Part shown: positions 16,251 through 25,321 of the stretch, piece by piece
How positions within the stretch are numbered: the stretch's first letter is position 1
Layout of the letters: every line of letters starts with the position of its first letter
DNA from: DASUPK01 sp963736685
GTDB taxonomy: Bacteria; Actinomycetota; Thermoleophilia; Solirubrobacterales; 70-9
Assembly: GCA_963736685.1 (NCBI GenBank)
Contig: CAVTPZ010000017.1
Location: forward strand, 186,001 to 250,000
Reading direction: 5' to 3'
DNA: 64,000 nt
Notes under the pieces: model-generated
Seen by the model: only the letters and a program-made list of their open reading frames with translations
Database searches by the model: none
What the model was told of the DNA's origin: nothing
Position numbers and translations under genes: made by a program

Positions 16251-19200
16251 CTAAGTCGGCGCTAAGGCTGCGACAGCGGCGCCGATTCCCTCGACGAGCG
16301 CCAGCAGAGCCCCGAGCCGCGCCCCCGCCTCCTCCGGTACGGGCACGGCGATGGTGCGCTCGCGCCACGCATAGATCGCCTCCTCGACGCTCTCGTTGAG
16401 CGCAGCGACCTGGTCGGAATCGAGCTCGATCGGAGAGACGCGCAGGCGTCCGGCCCGGAACTCGACGTTCCGGACCCCGGCGTCGCCGAGGGCGATCCGA
16501 ACCCGCTGGAGGTCGAGCAGGTTGGAGACCGACTCGGGAACCGGGCCGAAGCGGTCCTCGAGCTCCTCCCGCAGGGCGCGCAGCTCGCCCGGCTCCCGCG
16601 CCGCCGCGACCCGTCGGTGGACGTCGATCTTGGCCGCCTCGAAGGGGATGTAGTCCGCCGGAACGTAGGCGTCCACATCTACGTCGATCCGGACCGGCTC
16701 TCTCGGCTCAGCGGGCAGTTCCGTGATCCCGGCCCGCAGCTCCTCCGCAGCGTCCTCGAGCATCTGGCAGTAGAGCTCGAAGCCGACCGCGGCGACATGG
16801 CCCGACTGCTCGTCGCCGAGGAGGTTGCCCGCCCCCCGGATCTCCAGGTCACGCATGGCCACACGGAAGCCCGACCCGAGCTCGGTGTTGTCCGACAGGG
16901 TCGAGAGCCGGGCGGCCGCATCGGGCGTCAGCGACTCGGCCGACGGGTAGAGCAGGTAGGCGAAGGCGCGCTCGCGGCTCCGGCCCACGCGGCCCCTGAT
17001 CTGGTACGCCTGCGCCAGCCCGAGCTGGTCGGCCCGCTCCACCAGCAGGGTGTTCGCATTGGGGATGTCGAGGCCCGACTCGATGATCGTGGTCGCCACC
17101 AGGCAGTCGTGCTCGCCGCGGACGAAGGCGAGCATCGTGGCCTCCAGCTCCAGCTCGTCCATCTGGCCGTGCGCCTCCGCGAAGCGAACCCCCGGGCAGA
17201 GTGCACGCAGGCGCTCCGCGGTCTCGTGCAGCGAGTCGATCCGGTTGTGGAGGAAGAAGACCTGGCCGGAGCGCTCCTTCTCCCGGATGATCGCCCGCTT
17301 CACCAGGTCCTCGTCGTAGGGTCCAACGTGGGTGCGGACCGGCCGGCGGCCCTCGGGCGGCGTCTCGATCACGGAGATGTCGCGAAGGCCGGCCAGCGAC
17401 ATCTGCAGGGTGCGGGGGATCGGCGTGGCCGACAGCGAGAGCACATCCACCTTGAGCTTGAGCTGGCGGAGCAGCTCCTTCTGCTTCACGCCGAAGCGCT
17501 GCTCCTCGTCGACGACAAGCAGACCGAGATCCTTGCCGCGGACGTCACGCGAGAGCAGGCGGTGGGTCCCGATGAGGATGTCCACCCTGCCCGCGGCGTA
17601 TCGCTCCAGGACGTCCTTGATCTCGGCCGGCTTCCGCAGCCGGGAGACCATCTCGACGTTGAAGGCCGTATCCGCGAAGCGCTCGCGGAAGGTGCCGAAG
17701 TGCTGCTGGGCGAGAATCGTCGTCGGGACGAGCATCATCACCTGCTTGCCGTCGGCGACCGCCTTGTGGGCCGCACGGAGGGCGATCTCGGTCTTGCCGT
17801 AGCCAACGTCGCCACAGATCAGGCGATCCATCGGCCGCTCCGACTCCATGTCCGCCTTGACCGCGTCGATCGCGTCCATCTGGTCGGCCGTCTCCCGATA
17901 GGGGAACGCCGCCTCGAACTCCATCTGCATCTCGCCGTCCGGCGGGAAGGTGTGGCCCGTGCGGACCTGGCGCTCCGCATAGAGATTGATCAGCTCGCCC
18001 GCCATCGCGCTGGCGGCGCGCCGGGCACGGGACTTCAGGTTCGCCCAGCGCTTGCCCCCTAGGGGCGAGAGGGAGGGCTCGTCGCCCTCTGCCCCGATGT
18101 AGCGGCTGATCCTCGCGAGCTGGTCAGTCGGCGCGAAGACGCGGTCGCCGCCGCGGTACTCCAACTCGAGGTAGTCGCGCGTGACCCCGACGAGGGTCCT
18201 GGTGTCGAATCCCGAGAAGCGTGCGATCCCATGGTCCTCGTGCACCACGTAGTCGCCGACGCGCAGCTCGATCGCGGCCGCCAGGCGAGCGCGAGCCGAG
18301 ACAGGCGTTGCGGCGCGCCGCCGGTGGACGAGCCGCCGCTGCGGAATCACGGCCAATTGCAGCTCCGGAGCCAGGAAGCCCTCGCGCAGCCGGGCCACGG
18401 CGAAGGTCACGCCGGGCTCCTCGGGCGCCTGCTCGCCGAGGAAGGGAACGTCGATGCGGCTCAGGTTGAAGCGTGTCCGCTCCGCTTCGCCGCGCCCCTC
18501 GAAGGCGACGACGGTCCTGTAGCCGGAGCGCGTGAGCTTCTCGAGCTCGCCCTCCGCCTCGGCCAGGGTCCGCGACGGGAACTCGGCGCGCTGCGCCCTG
18601 AACGAATGCTCCTGGCCGGCGTCGGCCCCGAGCGATAGCCCCGCCCGGGCCTGGAGCGGCTCGGCGACGTCAACGTAGAGGTGCCGCGCGTCCTCTTCGA
18701 GGATCGACGCGGTCACGTCCTCCCAGTGATCGTGGAGCGCGCCCGGGATCTCCTCGGCGGCGGCGATTGCGACCAGCGCCTCGGCCGGCACGAGGTCGAG
18801 GGGAGCCAGAAAGTCCGCCGGGTCGGCATCATCCCGGTGCTCCGCCGAGAGCTCCGCGGCCGGCGCCAGCTCTACCCGGTCGGCCTCGCCGAGCGAGCGC
18901 TGCGTGAACACCGAGAAACGCCGCATCGCGTCGATCTCGTCCCCGAAGAGCTCGACCCGGATCGCCTGTTCCTCGGTCGCCGGATAAACGTCGAGGATGC
19001 CGCCGCGGACCGCAAACTGGCCGCGCTCCTCGACCTGGTCGGTCCGGTCATAGCCGGCGTCGGCAAGCAGGAGGGTGACATCGTCGAGGTCGACGCTCTC
19101 ACCCTTGTGGAGCGCCAGGGTCTCCGGGCGCAGCTTCGGGTCCGGGACCTTCTCGGCCAGGGCGATTGCGCTCGCTACGACAACCGCCGATGGATCGGCC

Positions 19201-19535
19201 ATGGCGTTCATCGCCGCGATTCGCAGGCCGGCGAGGTGAGGCGGCGGATCGAGGTGGGACTCGAAGGTGGTTCCGCGCGATGGGTAGATGTGGACCGGGC
19301 GCGGCGAGAGGAATGCCTTCAGATCGCCCGCGAGGTCGCGGGCGGAGCGGTCGTCGGCAGCGACGATCAGGACCGGACCTGGCGGCGCGTCGTCTCCGTC
19401 GATCAGCGCGGACAGCAGGTAGGGCCGCAGGGAGCCGGAGACGTACGCATCGACGCTCCCGCCCGCCAGGGCGGCGCGAAGCGCCACGAGGCGCTCGTTC
19501 TGATCGGCGATCTCGAGTACGGGTCTGAGGCTCAT
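16251..19535 (-). CDS. mfd: Transcription-repair coupling factor Mfd
   Basis: 1094 aa from the ATG at 19535 (MSLRPVLEIADQNERL). Translocase that displaces stalled RNA polymerase and recruits UvrA. N-terminal UvrB-like domains (residues 1-340), CarD-like RNAP-interaction domain (RVGDYVVHEDHGIARF; FAPTDQLARISRYIG), RecG-like helicase with Walker A GDVGYGKTE, DEEQ box VVDEEQRFGV, LSLSATPIPRTLQMS, GQVFFLHNRI and QIRGRVGRSRERAFAYLLYP, and the C-terminal TRCF domain. First gene of the mfd-PPIase-mazG-eno-ftsB run. Confidence 0.97.
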   Translation of the reverse strand: MSLRPVLEIADQNERLVALRAALAGGSVDAYVSGSLRPYLLSALIDGDDAPPGPVLIVAADDRSARDLAGDLKAFLSPRPVHIYPSRGTTFESHLDPPPHLAGLRIAAMNAMADPSAVVVASAIALAEKVPDPKLRPETLALHKGESVDLDDVTLLLADAGYDRTDQVEERGQFAVRGGILDVYPATEEQAIRVELFGDEIDAMRRFSVFTQRSLGEADRVELAPAAELSAEHRDDADPADFLAPLDLVPAEALVAIAAAEEIPGALHDHWEDVTASILEEDARHLYVDVAEPLQARAGLSLGADAGQEHSFRAQRAEFPSRTLAEAEGELEKLTRSGYRTVVAFEGRGEAERTRFNLSRIDVPFLGEQAPEEPGVTFAVARLREGFLAPELQLAVIPQRRLVHRRRAATPVSARARLAAAIELRVGDYVVHEDHGIARFSGFDTRTLVGVTRDYLELEYRGGDRVFAPTDQLARISRYIGAEGDEPSLSPLGGKRWANLKSRARRAASAMAGELINLYAERQVRTGHTFPPDGEMQMEFEAAFPYRETADQMDAIDAVKADMESERPMDRLICGDVGYGKTEIALRAAHKAVADGKQVMMLVPTTILAQQHFGTFRERFADTAFNVEMVSRLRKPAEIKDVLERYAAGRVDILIGTHRLLSRDVRGKDLGLLVVDEEQRFGVKQKELLRQLKLKVDVLSLSATPIPRTLQMSLAGLRDISVIETPPEGRRPVRTHVGPYDEDLVKRAIIREKERSGQVFFLHNRIDSLHETAERLRALCPGVRFAEAHGQMDELELEATMLAFVRGEHDCLVATTIIESGLDIPNANTLLVERADQLGLAQAYQIRGRVGRSRERAFAYLLYPSAESLTPDAAARLSTLSDNTELGSGFRVAMRDLEIRGAGNLLGDEQSGHVAAVGFELYCQMLEDAAEELRAGITELPAEPREPVRIDVDVDAYVPADYIPFEAAKIDVHRRVAAAREPGELRALREELEDRFGPVPESVSNLLDLQRVRIALGDAGVRNVEFRAGRLRVSPIELDSDQVAALNESVEEAIYAWRERTIAVPVPEEAGARLGALLALVEGIGAAVAALAPT

Positions 19536-19690
19536 GATTCGGGTACGACAAACGCCCGGATCGGCGATCCGGGTCCTACATCCGGGCACAGGCCCGGCCT
19601 CAACCGAGCTTAGCGACGGAGCATTCCCGGCCTTGTAATCGCCGGGCCGTGGGCGGAGGATCGATTCGACGCGATCGAAAGGAGCAGCCC

Positions 19691-20026
19691 ATGGAGGTTC
19701 ATCCCGGTGTTTTCGTTTCCAACGTGTCGACGACCGACTTCCACCCGGACGACGAGATCGGCGGAGACGCCGAGGAGCACACGCTCTTTGACAACGGCGA
19801 AGTACGGGCCGGCTTGAGCAGGTTCGCGAAGGGGGGCGATCCGGTCGCCGTATGGACCCTTCCGGCAGTCCAGGTCCTGGTCGTGTTGGAGGGCGAGGCG
19901 CGCATCGAGATCTCAGACGGTCCCACGCTCGAGCTCAAGACCGGCGACATGGCGGCGTTGCCGAAGGGAATAACGACGACGTGGCACATGACGCTGCCCT
20001 TCAAGGAGATGTGGGTGCTCGCCTAG
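19691..20026 (+). CDS. Cupin-domain protein (DUF861/EutQ-like)
   Basis: 111 aa. Start ATG 19691 (MEVHPGVFVSNVST) chosen because of GAAAGGAG about 8 bases upstream; the in-frame start at 19649 lacks a site. A single small beta-barrel cupin: AEEHTLFDNGEVRAGLSRF, WTLPAVQVLVVLEGEARIEI, LKTGDMAALPKGITTTWHM, FKEMWVLA. The usual cupin metal ligands (HxH) are not obvious in the first motif, so it may not bind metal like typical oxygenase cupins. Stops convergently with the crotonase gene, sharing 4 bases. Confidence 0.75.
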   Translation: MEVHPGVFVSNVSTTDFHPDDEIGGDAEEHTLFDNGEVRAGLSRFAKGGDPVAVWTLPAVQVLVVLEGEARIEISDGPTLELKTGDMAALPKGITTTWHMTLPFKEMWVLA

Positions 20027-20748
20027 CTGCGTTCCCGGTACGGCAAGCCAGGCCCGGTTCGCTGCCACTCGACCTGGCCGCGTCCCTCGTCGGCCGAGCG
20101 CTCGACCACGCCGTCCCAGCGGTGAAGCATCTGCTTGAGGCGGGCGACCGCCTCGGGCGGGTGGGTGGCGACCTCGGCGGCGAGATCGAGGGCCGCGTCC
20201 TCCGTGCCGGCGGCGGGCGCCACCCGATGGACCAGGCCCATTCGCAGCGCCTCGTCGGCGCTCACGTTCCGCGAGGTGAGCAACACGTACTTCGCCGTGG
20301 CAAGCCCGCAGAGGCTCACGAGGCGCGCCGGGCCGACCGGCACGCCCAGCTCAGCCCCGGGAAACCGCATCCGGAGATTCGAGCCGCCCACGCGCAGATC
20401 GCAGGCAACCGCAATCTCCGCGCCGCCGCCCACGACCGAGCCGTGGCACGCGGCGACGGTCGGCTTGGGAAAAGCGGTCAGCTCGTCGTAGAGCTGCGCA
20501 AAGAGCTCCATCCGGTGCACACGGCCGTCCTCCTCGAGCTCCTCCTTGACGTCCGCTCCGGCCGACAGGCCGAGGTGGTCGTTCGATGAGATCACCAGCA
20601 CCCTCGCCTCCACCTCCCGCTTCGCGCGGTCGAGGTGCTCGAGCAGCTCCTCCAGCATCTGGGTGTTGATCGCGTTGCGGGCCTCAGCGCGCTCCAGGCG
20701 GATCAGGGCGACCTGCTTCTCATCGACCGCGTAGCTGGTCAGGGCCAT
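20023..20748 (-). CDS. Enoyl-CoA hydratase/isomerase (crotonase) family protein
   Basis: 241 aa. Crotonase fold: ARNAINTQMLEELLEHL, LSAGADVKEELEEDG (oxyanion-hole loop SAGAD), KPTVAACHGSVVGGGAEIAVACDLR (second oxyanion hole), FPGAELGVPVGPARLVSLCG, ADEALRMGLVHRV. The catalytic Glu expected around the GAELGVPVG segment is ambiguous, so hydratase versus other crotonase chemistry is open. Start ATG shares one base with the pth stop, so it is co-translated with pth, an unusual partner for a beta-oxidation-type enzyme. Confidence 0.85.
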   Translation of the reverse strand: MALTSYAVDEKQVALIRLERAEARNAINTQMLEELLEHLDRAKREVEARVLVISSNDHLGLSAGADVKEELEEDGRVHRMELFAQLYDELTAFPKPTVAACHGSVVGGGAEIAVACDLRVGGSNLRMRFPGAELGVPVGPARLVSLCGLATAKYVLLTSRNVSADEALRMGLVHRVAPAAGTEDAALDLAAEVATHPPEAVARLKQMLHRWDGVVERSADEGRGQVEWQRTGPGLPYRERS

Positions 20749-21629
20749 CAGCTCATCTCCTCCACCAGGCGTTCCACCTCGTCGGCGGACTCGTGCACCA
20801 GCCGCTCCACGTCGGCCGGCGATTCGCGAAACCGCCCGAGCACGTAGCCCGACACGATCTCGGGGTCGGTGCTGTCGGGGCGGCCCACCCCACCCCGCAC
20901 CCGCCAGAAGTCCCTGCCGCCGAGACCCTCGGCGAGGCTCTTCAGCCCGTTGTGCCCGGCGACGCCGCCGCCCACCTTGCTGCGCACCTCCCCGAAGGGC
21001 AGGTCGATCTCGTCGTGGACGGCGATCACATGATCGAGTCCGAGGCCGAGCTCTCCCCGCGCGGGGCCGGCCGCCGATCCGGACTCGTTCATGAAGGTCT
21101 GAGGGGTGAGGATCGCGACGCGGGGGCCGCCAGGCCCCGTGCGGCCCTCGCTGATCAGGCCGCCGTAGCGCTTGCGGGGCCTGGGAAGATCCCAGCGCCG
21201 GGAGAGCTCCGACGCGACCTCGAAGCCGAGGTTGTGCCTGGTCCCGGCGTAGCGGTCGCCGGGGTTGCCGAGGGCCACGATCAGGGCGTCGGCGCGGCCG
21301 CCGGCGCGATCATCGTCTCCATCGCCCCCACCCTTGCGTCGACGCAGCGACCAGCGGCTAATGCCCCTCCCCCCCCTCCGCCCCCGCCCGCTCCCGCCTC
21401 CGCCGGAGTCGCCGCCGCCGAAGTCACCCGGCTGGTCCTGCTGGCCTTGGGCCTGCTGCCACTGGTCCTGTTGCTGGCCGCCCGCGTCGTGGCCGCTGTG
21501 GTGGTGCGACTCGCTCGACCCACTGTCCGGCACCGTCGGCGGGACGTTCTGAATCGAGTCGTCGCGGTTCGACCGACCGCCACCCGATCCGCCCTTGCGT
21601 CGACCGAAGAGGCGATCGAGCAGACCCAC
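20748..21629 (-). CDS. pth: Peptidyl-tRNA hydrolase with long N-terminal disordered extension
   Basis: 293 aa versus about 190 for typical Pth. The hydrolase domain starts near residue 113: DALIVALGNPGDRYAGTRHNLGF (catalytic His in RHN), PQTFMNESG, DEIDLPFGEVRSKVGGGVAGHNGLKS, YVLGRF. The first 110 residues are Gly, Gln, Ser and Asp-rich (DQWQQAQGQQDQ, GGGDSGGGGSGRG) after a short amphipathic MGLLDRLFGRRKG. The GTG start overlaps the last base of the rplY stop (TAGTG), which supports the extension being translated. Recycles peptidyl-tRNA; the extension's role is unknown. Confidence 0.92.
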   Translation of the reverse strand: MGLLDRLFGRRKGGSGGGRSNRDDSIQNVPPTVPDSGSSESHHHSGHDAGGQQQDQWQQAQGQQDQPGDFGGGDSGGGGSGRGRRGGRGISRWSLRRRKGGGDGDDDRAGGRADALIVALGNPGDRYAGTRHNLGFEVASELSRRWDLPRPRKRYGGLISEGRTGPGGPRVAILTPQTFMNESGSAAGPARGELGLGLDHVIAVHDEIDLPFGEVRSKVGGGVAGHNGLKSLAEGLGGRDFWRVRGGVGRPDSTDPEIVSGYVLGRFRESPADVERLVHESADEVERLVEEMS

Positions 21630-22348
21630 TACTCGCCGCCGGAGTCCTCGCCGCCGCCGTCGCCCTCGCCGGCGTCCGGCTGTTCGCCCTCGCCCTCGGC
21701 GGGCTCCTCGCCCTCGGCGGCCTCCTCGCCCTCGCCGACGAGCTCGGCCTCCTCCTCGAGCTCCGGCTCAGGCTCCTCCTCGACGCGCGGCGGGCTCAGG
21801 GTGGCGATGGTGATTTCCTCGGGCTCGTCGGCCATCAGCTTGACGCCGCTCGGAATGGAGACCGAGGCGAGGTTGATCGTGTCGTTGATCTCCATCTCGG
21901 AGACGTCGACGACGATCTGTTCCGGGATCTCGGTCGGCAGAGCCTCCACGGTGATCTCGCGGGTGACGTGCTCGAGCACGCCGCCCTCGCGGACGCCGGG
22001 CGCGTTGTCAGCGCCCTCCAGCTCGATCGCGACCTCGGACTGAATCTCCTCGTCGAGGCGAACCTCGAGACAGTCGAGGTGGGTGACCTCGCCGCGCACC
22101 GGATGGTGCTGCTGCTCCTTGATCACCACCGGCACGGCGGCCGAGCCGTCGACCTCCAGGTCGAGCAGCGTCTGACCTTCGAGCAGGACAACGCGGAGCT
22201 CGCGCGCCGAAACCTGGAACGGACGGGCCTCGCCGCCCTGGCCGTAGACGACGCCGGGGACCAGGCCGTCCCTGCGCAGGCGGCGCGTGGCCCGCGACCC
22301 GAATGTCTCGCGCGGAGATACCTTGAGTGTCGTCCGACCCTGTGCCAT
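21629..22348 (-). CDS. rplY: 50S ribosomal protein L25 / general stress protein Ctc
   Basis: 239 aa from the ATG at 22348 (MAQGRTTLKVSPRE). N-terminal 5S-rRNA-binding L25 domain (GSRATRRLRRDGLVPGVVYG; HPVRGEVTHLDCLEV) followed by the C-terminal TL5/Ctc beta domain (ITVEALPTEIPEQIVVDVSEMEINDTINLASV). It ends with a very acidic Glu/Gly tail of about 55 residues. Neighbour pair rplY-pth is conserved in Actinobacteria. Confidence 0.95.
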   Translation of the reverse strand: MAQGRTTLKVSPRETFGSRATRRLRRDGLVPGVVYGQGGEARPFQVSARELRVVLLEGQTLLDLEVDGSAAVPVVIKEQQHHPVRGEVTHLDCLEVRLDEEIQSEVAIELEGADNAPGVREGGVLEHVTREITVEALPTEIPEQIVVDVSEMEINDTINLASVSIPSGVKLMADEPEEITIATLSPPRVEEEPEPELEEEAELVGEGEEAAEGEEPAEGEGEQPDAGEGDGGGEDSGGE

Positions 22349-22425
22349 GACTGTGAGAGTACGCACCCGGCGAATCGAATAGGCCAGCTACGCTCGGGCG
22401 GCAGGATAGAAAATGACGGGAGACC

Positions 22426-23964
22426 ATGGGCAGCGACCGAGACACAGACCGATTTGAGCAGGAAAAGCGTCAGGAAAGCCAGAACTGGGCCATCCAGGTT
22501 CTGCGCGCCGACCTGAGCAACCGGCCGCGCGTAAAGCCCGAGGAGCCGGAGCAACAGGAGCGCAAGATCCCCCAGACGCGCATCGGGCGCTCGGCGAAGC
22601 TCGGCACCGCGATCGGCGGCCAGGCCACCCGCTACGCCGGGACGGCCGCGGCCAACGTCGTCCGATCCGATGAGCGGGCGCAGGAACGCCTCGAGTCGAG
22701 ACACCTCGAGACGGCCCTCAAGATGGCCTCGGTCCTCGGGGAGATGAAGGGGGCGGCGATGAAGATCGGCCAGATGGCCTCCTTCATCGACGTCGACTTC
22801 CTGCCCCCCGAGTACCGCGAGATCTACCAGGAGCAGCTCGGAAAGCTCCGGACCCGCGCGCCCGCGATGCCATGGGAGCAGGTCCGCACGGTCCTGGAGG
22901 AGGAGTACGACGAGCGGCCCGAGAGCGTCTTCGCCTCGATCGAGGAGGAGGCCGTCGCGGCGGCATCGATCGGGCAGGTCCACCGCGCGACGCTCCATGG
23001 TGGCACCCCGGTGGCGGTCAAGATCCAGTACCCCGGAATCGCTGACGCCCTCGAGTCAGACGTCGCCAACGCGGGGATCCTGGTGCGGCTCGCCCGGGTC
23101 CTGGCGCCGGGGCTCGACGCGAAGGCGGTGGCCTCCGAGCTCCGGGAGCGCGTCCTCGAGGAACTCGACTACGAGTTCGAGGCGCAGAACCAGCGAAGCT
23201 TCGCCCGGGCCTACGACGGCCACCCGTTCATCTTCGTGCCGAAGGTCCACTCGCGGCTCTCTCGTCGTCGCGTGCTGGTCTCCGACTACGTCGAGGGCCG
23301 CGGCTTCGACGAGGTCAAGGACCTGGAGCAGGACGAGCGGGACATCTTCGGCGAGATCGTCTTCCGCTTCTGCTTCGGCTCGATCTACCACCTGCAGCAC
23401 TTCAACGCGGACACCCATCCCGGCAACTACCTCTTGATGGAGGACGGCCGGGTCGCCTTCCTGGACTTCGGGATGACCAAGCGCGTCACGACGCAGCAGA
23501 TCCAACTGGAGCAGCGGGCGGTCGACGCCGCCGGGCGTGACGACCCGGAGGAGCTGAGGGCCGCGCTGCACGACCTCGGATTCGTCAACGACCCGACCCG
23601 CGTCGACGCCGAGCGCCTGATGGAGCACGTCAAGATGGTCGGCGGCTGGTACCTGGAGGACGGCGAGGTCCGGATCAGCCCGAAGCGGGTCATGAAGATG
23701 ATCGAGGTGACCTCTGACCCGCGCTCGGATTTCTTCGACCTGGTCCGGAAGGAGAGCCTGCCGGCCGACGAACTGATGGGGCGCCGCATGGAGACGGGGC
23801 TCCTGGCGGTCCTGGCCCAGTTGCGAGCGACAGCCAACTGGCACCGGATCATGCGCGAGTGGGTCTACGCGGACCCGCCCTCGACCGTGCTCGGCGAGGC
23901 GGAGTGGCGCTATTTCGAGAGGCGCGGCATGCGGCAGACGCCGGGCCTCGCCACAAAGGTCTAG
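22426..23964 (+). CDS. ABC1/UbiB-ADCK family atypical kinase/ATPase
   Basis: 512 aa. Hallmark motifs of the ABC1 family: MKGAAMKIGQMAS (KxGQ nucleotide-gating motif), LGKLRTRAPAMPW, AAASIGQVHRA (A-rich loop), VAVKIQYPG (ATP-binding Lys), DYEFEAQNQ, HFNADTHPGNYLL and VAFLDFGM (metal-binding DFG). ATG at 22426 with GGGAGA upstream. Members support quinone or other lipid metabolism; no ubiquinone genes are near, so an isoprenoid-lipid role is only inferred. Convergent 4-base overlap with the glycerophosphodiesterase gene. Confidence 0.88.
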   Translation: MGSDRDTDRFEQEKRQESQNWAIQVLRADLSNRPRVKPEEPEQQERKIPQTRIGRSAKLGTAIGGQATRYAGTAAANVVRSDERAQERLESRHLETALKMASVLGEMKGAAMKIGQMASFIDVDFLPPEYREIYQEQLGKLRTRAPAMPWEQVRTVLEEEYDERPESVFASIEEEAVAAASIGQVHRATLHGGTPVAVKIQYPGIADALESDVANAGILVRLARVLAPGLDAKAVASELRERVLEELDYEFEAQNQRSFARAYDGHPFIFVPKVHSRLSRRRVLVSDYVEGRGFDEVKDLEQDERDIFGEIVFRFCFGSIYHLQHFNADTHPGNYLLMEDGRVAFLDFGMTKRVTTQQIQLEQRAVDAAGRDDPEELRAALHDLGFVNDPTRVDAERLMEHVKMVGGWYLEDGEVRISPKRVMKMIEVTSDPRSDFFDLVRKESLPADELMGRRMETGLLAVLAQLRATANWHRIMREWVYADPPSTVLGEAEWRYFERRGMRQTPGLATKV

Positions 23965-24773
23965 TCCTTCTTCTCCAACGCCGGGTCGGGCTTGCCCCCG
24001 GCCGCCTCGAAGAGCCTCGGGTCGTTCGAGCAGATCCCGTCCACTCCCAAGGCGAGCAACTCCCGCATCCGCGCGGCGTCGTCCACCGTCCAGGCCATCA
24101 GCTCGAGGCCCAGGTCGTGGGCGACGTCGACGGCCTTCTGGGTGATGATCGGGTGGTAGACCCAGACGGCGTTCACATTCAGGGCCGGCGCCTGCTTGGC
24201 AAGGATGCTGGGATAGCGGCGGCGGAGCGCAGAAAGGCCCGCTCGCAGCGCCGGCTGCGCCCAGCCGTACTGGGTCCAGTCCCGTTTCGTCTTCGGGTAG
24301 GTCCAGCCCAGGCGGAGGCCGGGCTCGAGCTGGCGCAGCTTGCGGAGGCTCTCGATCTCCTGCGTGGAGACCATCGCACGGTCGAGCAGGCCGCGGCCCG
24401 CGAGGGCCCCGGCGAGCTCCGCCTCACGCCCGGCGAGCTTCAGGTCGCAATCGATCTCGACCTCGTCGAGCGGCGGCTCCAGGAACAGGTCCAGCGCCTC
24501 GGTGAGGTCCATCGGCCGTCGGCTCAGCGCGTCATCGAAATCGTGCGCGACGATCAGCCGCCCCTCCTGCTCGCGCAGGACGTCGAGCTCGATCATGTCG
24601 ACCCCATGCTCGACCGCCGCGTCGAAGCTCTCCGGCGTGTTGCCGGTGATGATCGCGTCAGCGCCCTTGTGACCGATCCGGAGGTACGGCGGGAGTTCGA
24701 CGAGATCCTGCTCGGGCGCCTTCTCGGGCGCCTCGTTCTCGTCCTTTTTCTCTTCCTTTGGGTCGGAAGGCAT
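23961..24773 (-). CDS. Glycerophosphodiester phosphodiesterase family protein
   Basis: 270 aa from ATG 24773 (MPSDPKEEKKDENE). Short charged N-terminus, then a GDPD TIM barrel: IGHKGADAIITGNTPESF (catalytic His; RGA/HRG-type motif read here as GHKG), VDMIELDVL (metal Glu and Asp), LIVAHDFD (second His), the middle CDLKLAGRE, and the C-terminal AWTVDDAARMRELLALGVDGICSNDP. Cytosolic, no signal peptide. Cleaves glycerophosphodiesters to glycerol-3-phosphate and an alcohol. Its start is 46 bases from the divergent lipoprotein gene. Confidence 0.88.
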   Translation of the reverse strand: MPSDPKEEKKDENEAPEKAPEQDLVELPPYLRIGHKGADAIITGNTPESFDAAVEHGVDMIELDVLREQEGRLIVAHDFDDALSRRPMDLTEALDLFLEPPLDEVEIDCDLKLAGREAELAGALAGRGLLDRAMVSTQEIESLRKLRQLEPGLRLGWTYPKTKRDWTQYGWAQPALRAGLSALRRRYPSILAKQAPALNVNAVWVYHPIITQKAVDVAHDLGLELMAWTVDDAARMRELLALGVDGICSNDPRLFEAAGGKPDPALEKKD

Positions 24774-24819
24774 GGCGGAGCACACTAGACGTTTGATTCG
24801 GATGATTGACTCTGGGCCG

Positions 24820-25239
24820 ATGAGACACGCCTGGATCGCCGGAGCGCTGGTGGCCACCCTGATTGCGGGTTGCGGCGGGGGTGGAAACAGCGGCCCGCAG
24901 ACCGCCAGGGACGTTGCGGACGCCTACGTCAGCGCTCGCAACTCCGGCGACGCAGCGAGGGTCTGCGAGCTCTACAGCCAGCAGCTGATCCAGGCGCTCC
25001 GGACCTCGAACTGCGTCGGATTCGTCAAGGAGCAGACCTCGGGGACCGCCACTGACCTGACCGTGATTCGCGTCGTCCAGCACGGCAACCAGGCGACGGC
25101 CACGATCCAGGCGCGGGTCGGCGGCAACATCGCAAACGCGATCGCGCCGATCGAGCTGCAGCTCACCCGGCAGGGCGGCGAGTGGAAGGTGTCAGGGCTC
25201 GGCGGGCCTGGCGGCTCCGGCAATACGGCTTCGCCATGA
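24820..25239 (+). CDS. Lipoprotein with NTF2-like (SnoaL/DUF4878-type) domain
   Basis: 139 aa from ATG 24820 (MRHAWIAGALVATLIAGCGGGG) with a good lipobox LIAGC. Mature part: ARDVADAYVSARNSGDAARVCELYSQQLI, a small alpha+beta domain typical of NTF2-like lipoproteins, with TVIRVVQHGNQATATIQARV and IELQLTRQGGEWKVSGL. Binding partner unknown. The last seven codons and the stop lie inside repeat copy B, so the C-terminal residues come from the repeat. Confidence 0.75.
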   Translation: MRHAWIAGALVATLIAGCGGGGNSGPQTARDVADAYVSARNSGDAARVCELYSQQLIQALRTSNCVGFVKEQTSGTATDLTVIRVVQHGNQATATIQARVGGNIANAIAPIELQLTRQGGEWKVSGLGGPGGSGNTASP

Positions 25240-25321
25240 GGTCGCGGCCACAAGCGGCCGCCCCACACAAGTCGCTACGGGCTTCGCCCTCCGCTCCAAG
25301 GTGGAGCGGCCTGGTGGCCGC
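25218..25321 (-). repeat. Dispersed intergenic hairpin repeat, copy B
   Basis: 104 bases, reverse orientation relative to copy A, nearly identical to it over its whole length. Fills the space between the convergent lipoprotein and prs stops and provides the lipoprotein's stop codon. Contains CCGCTCCA/TGGAGCGG and GCGGCC/GGCCGC inverted pairs and GGGCTTCGCCC. Confidence 0.9.
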
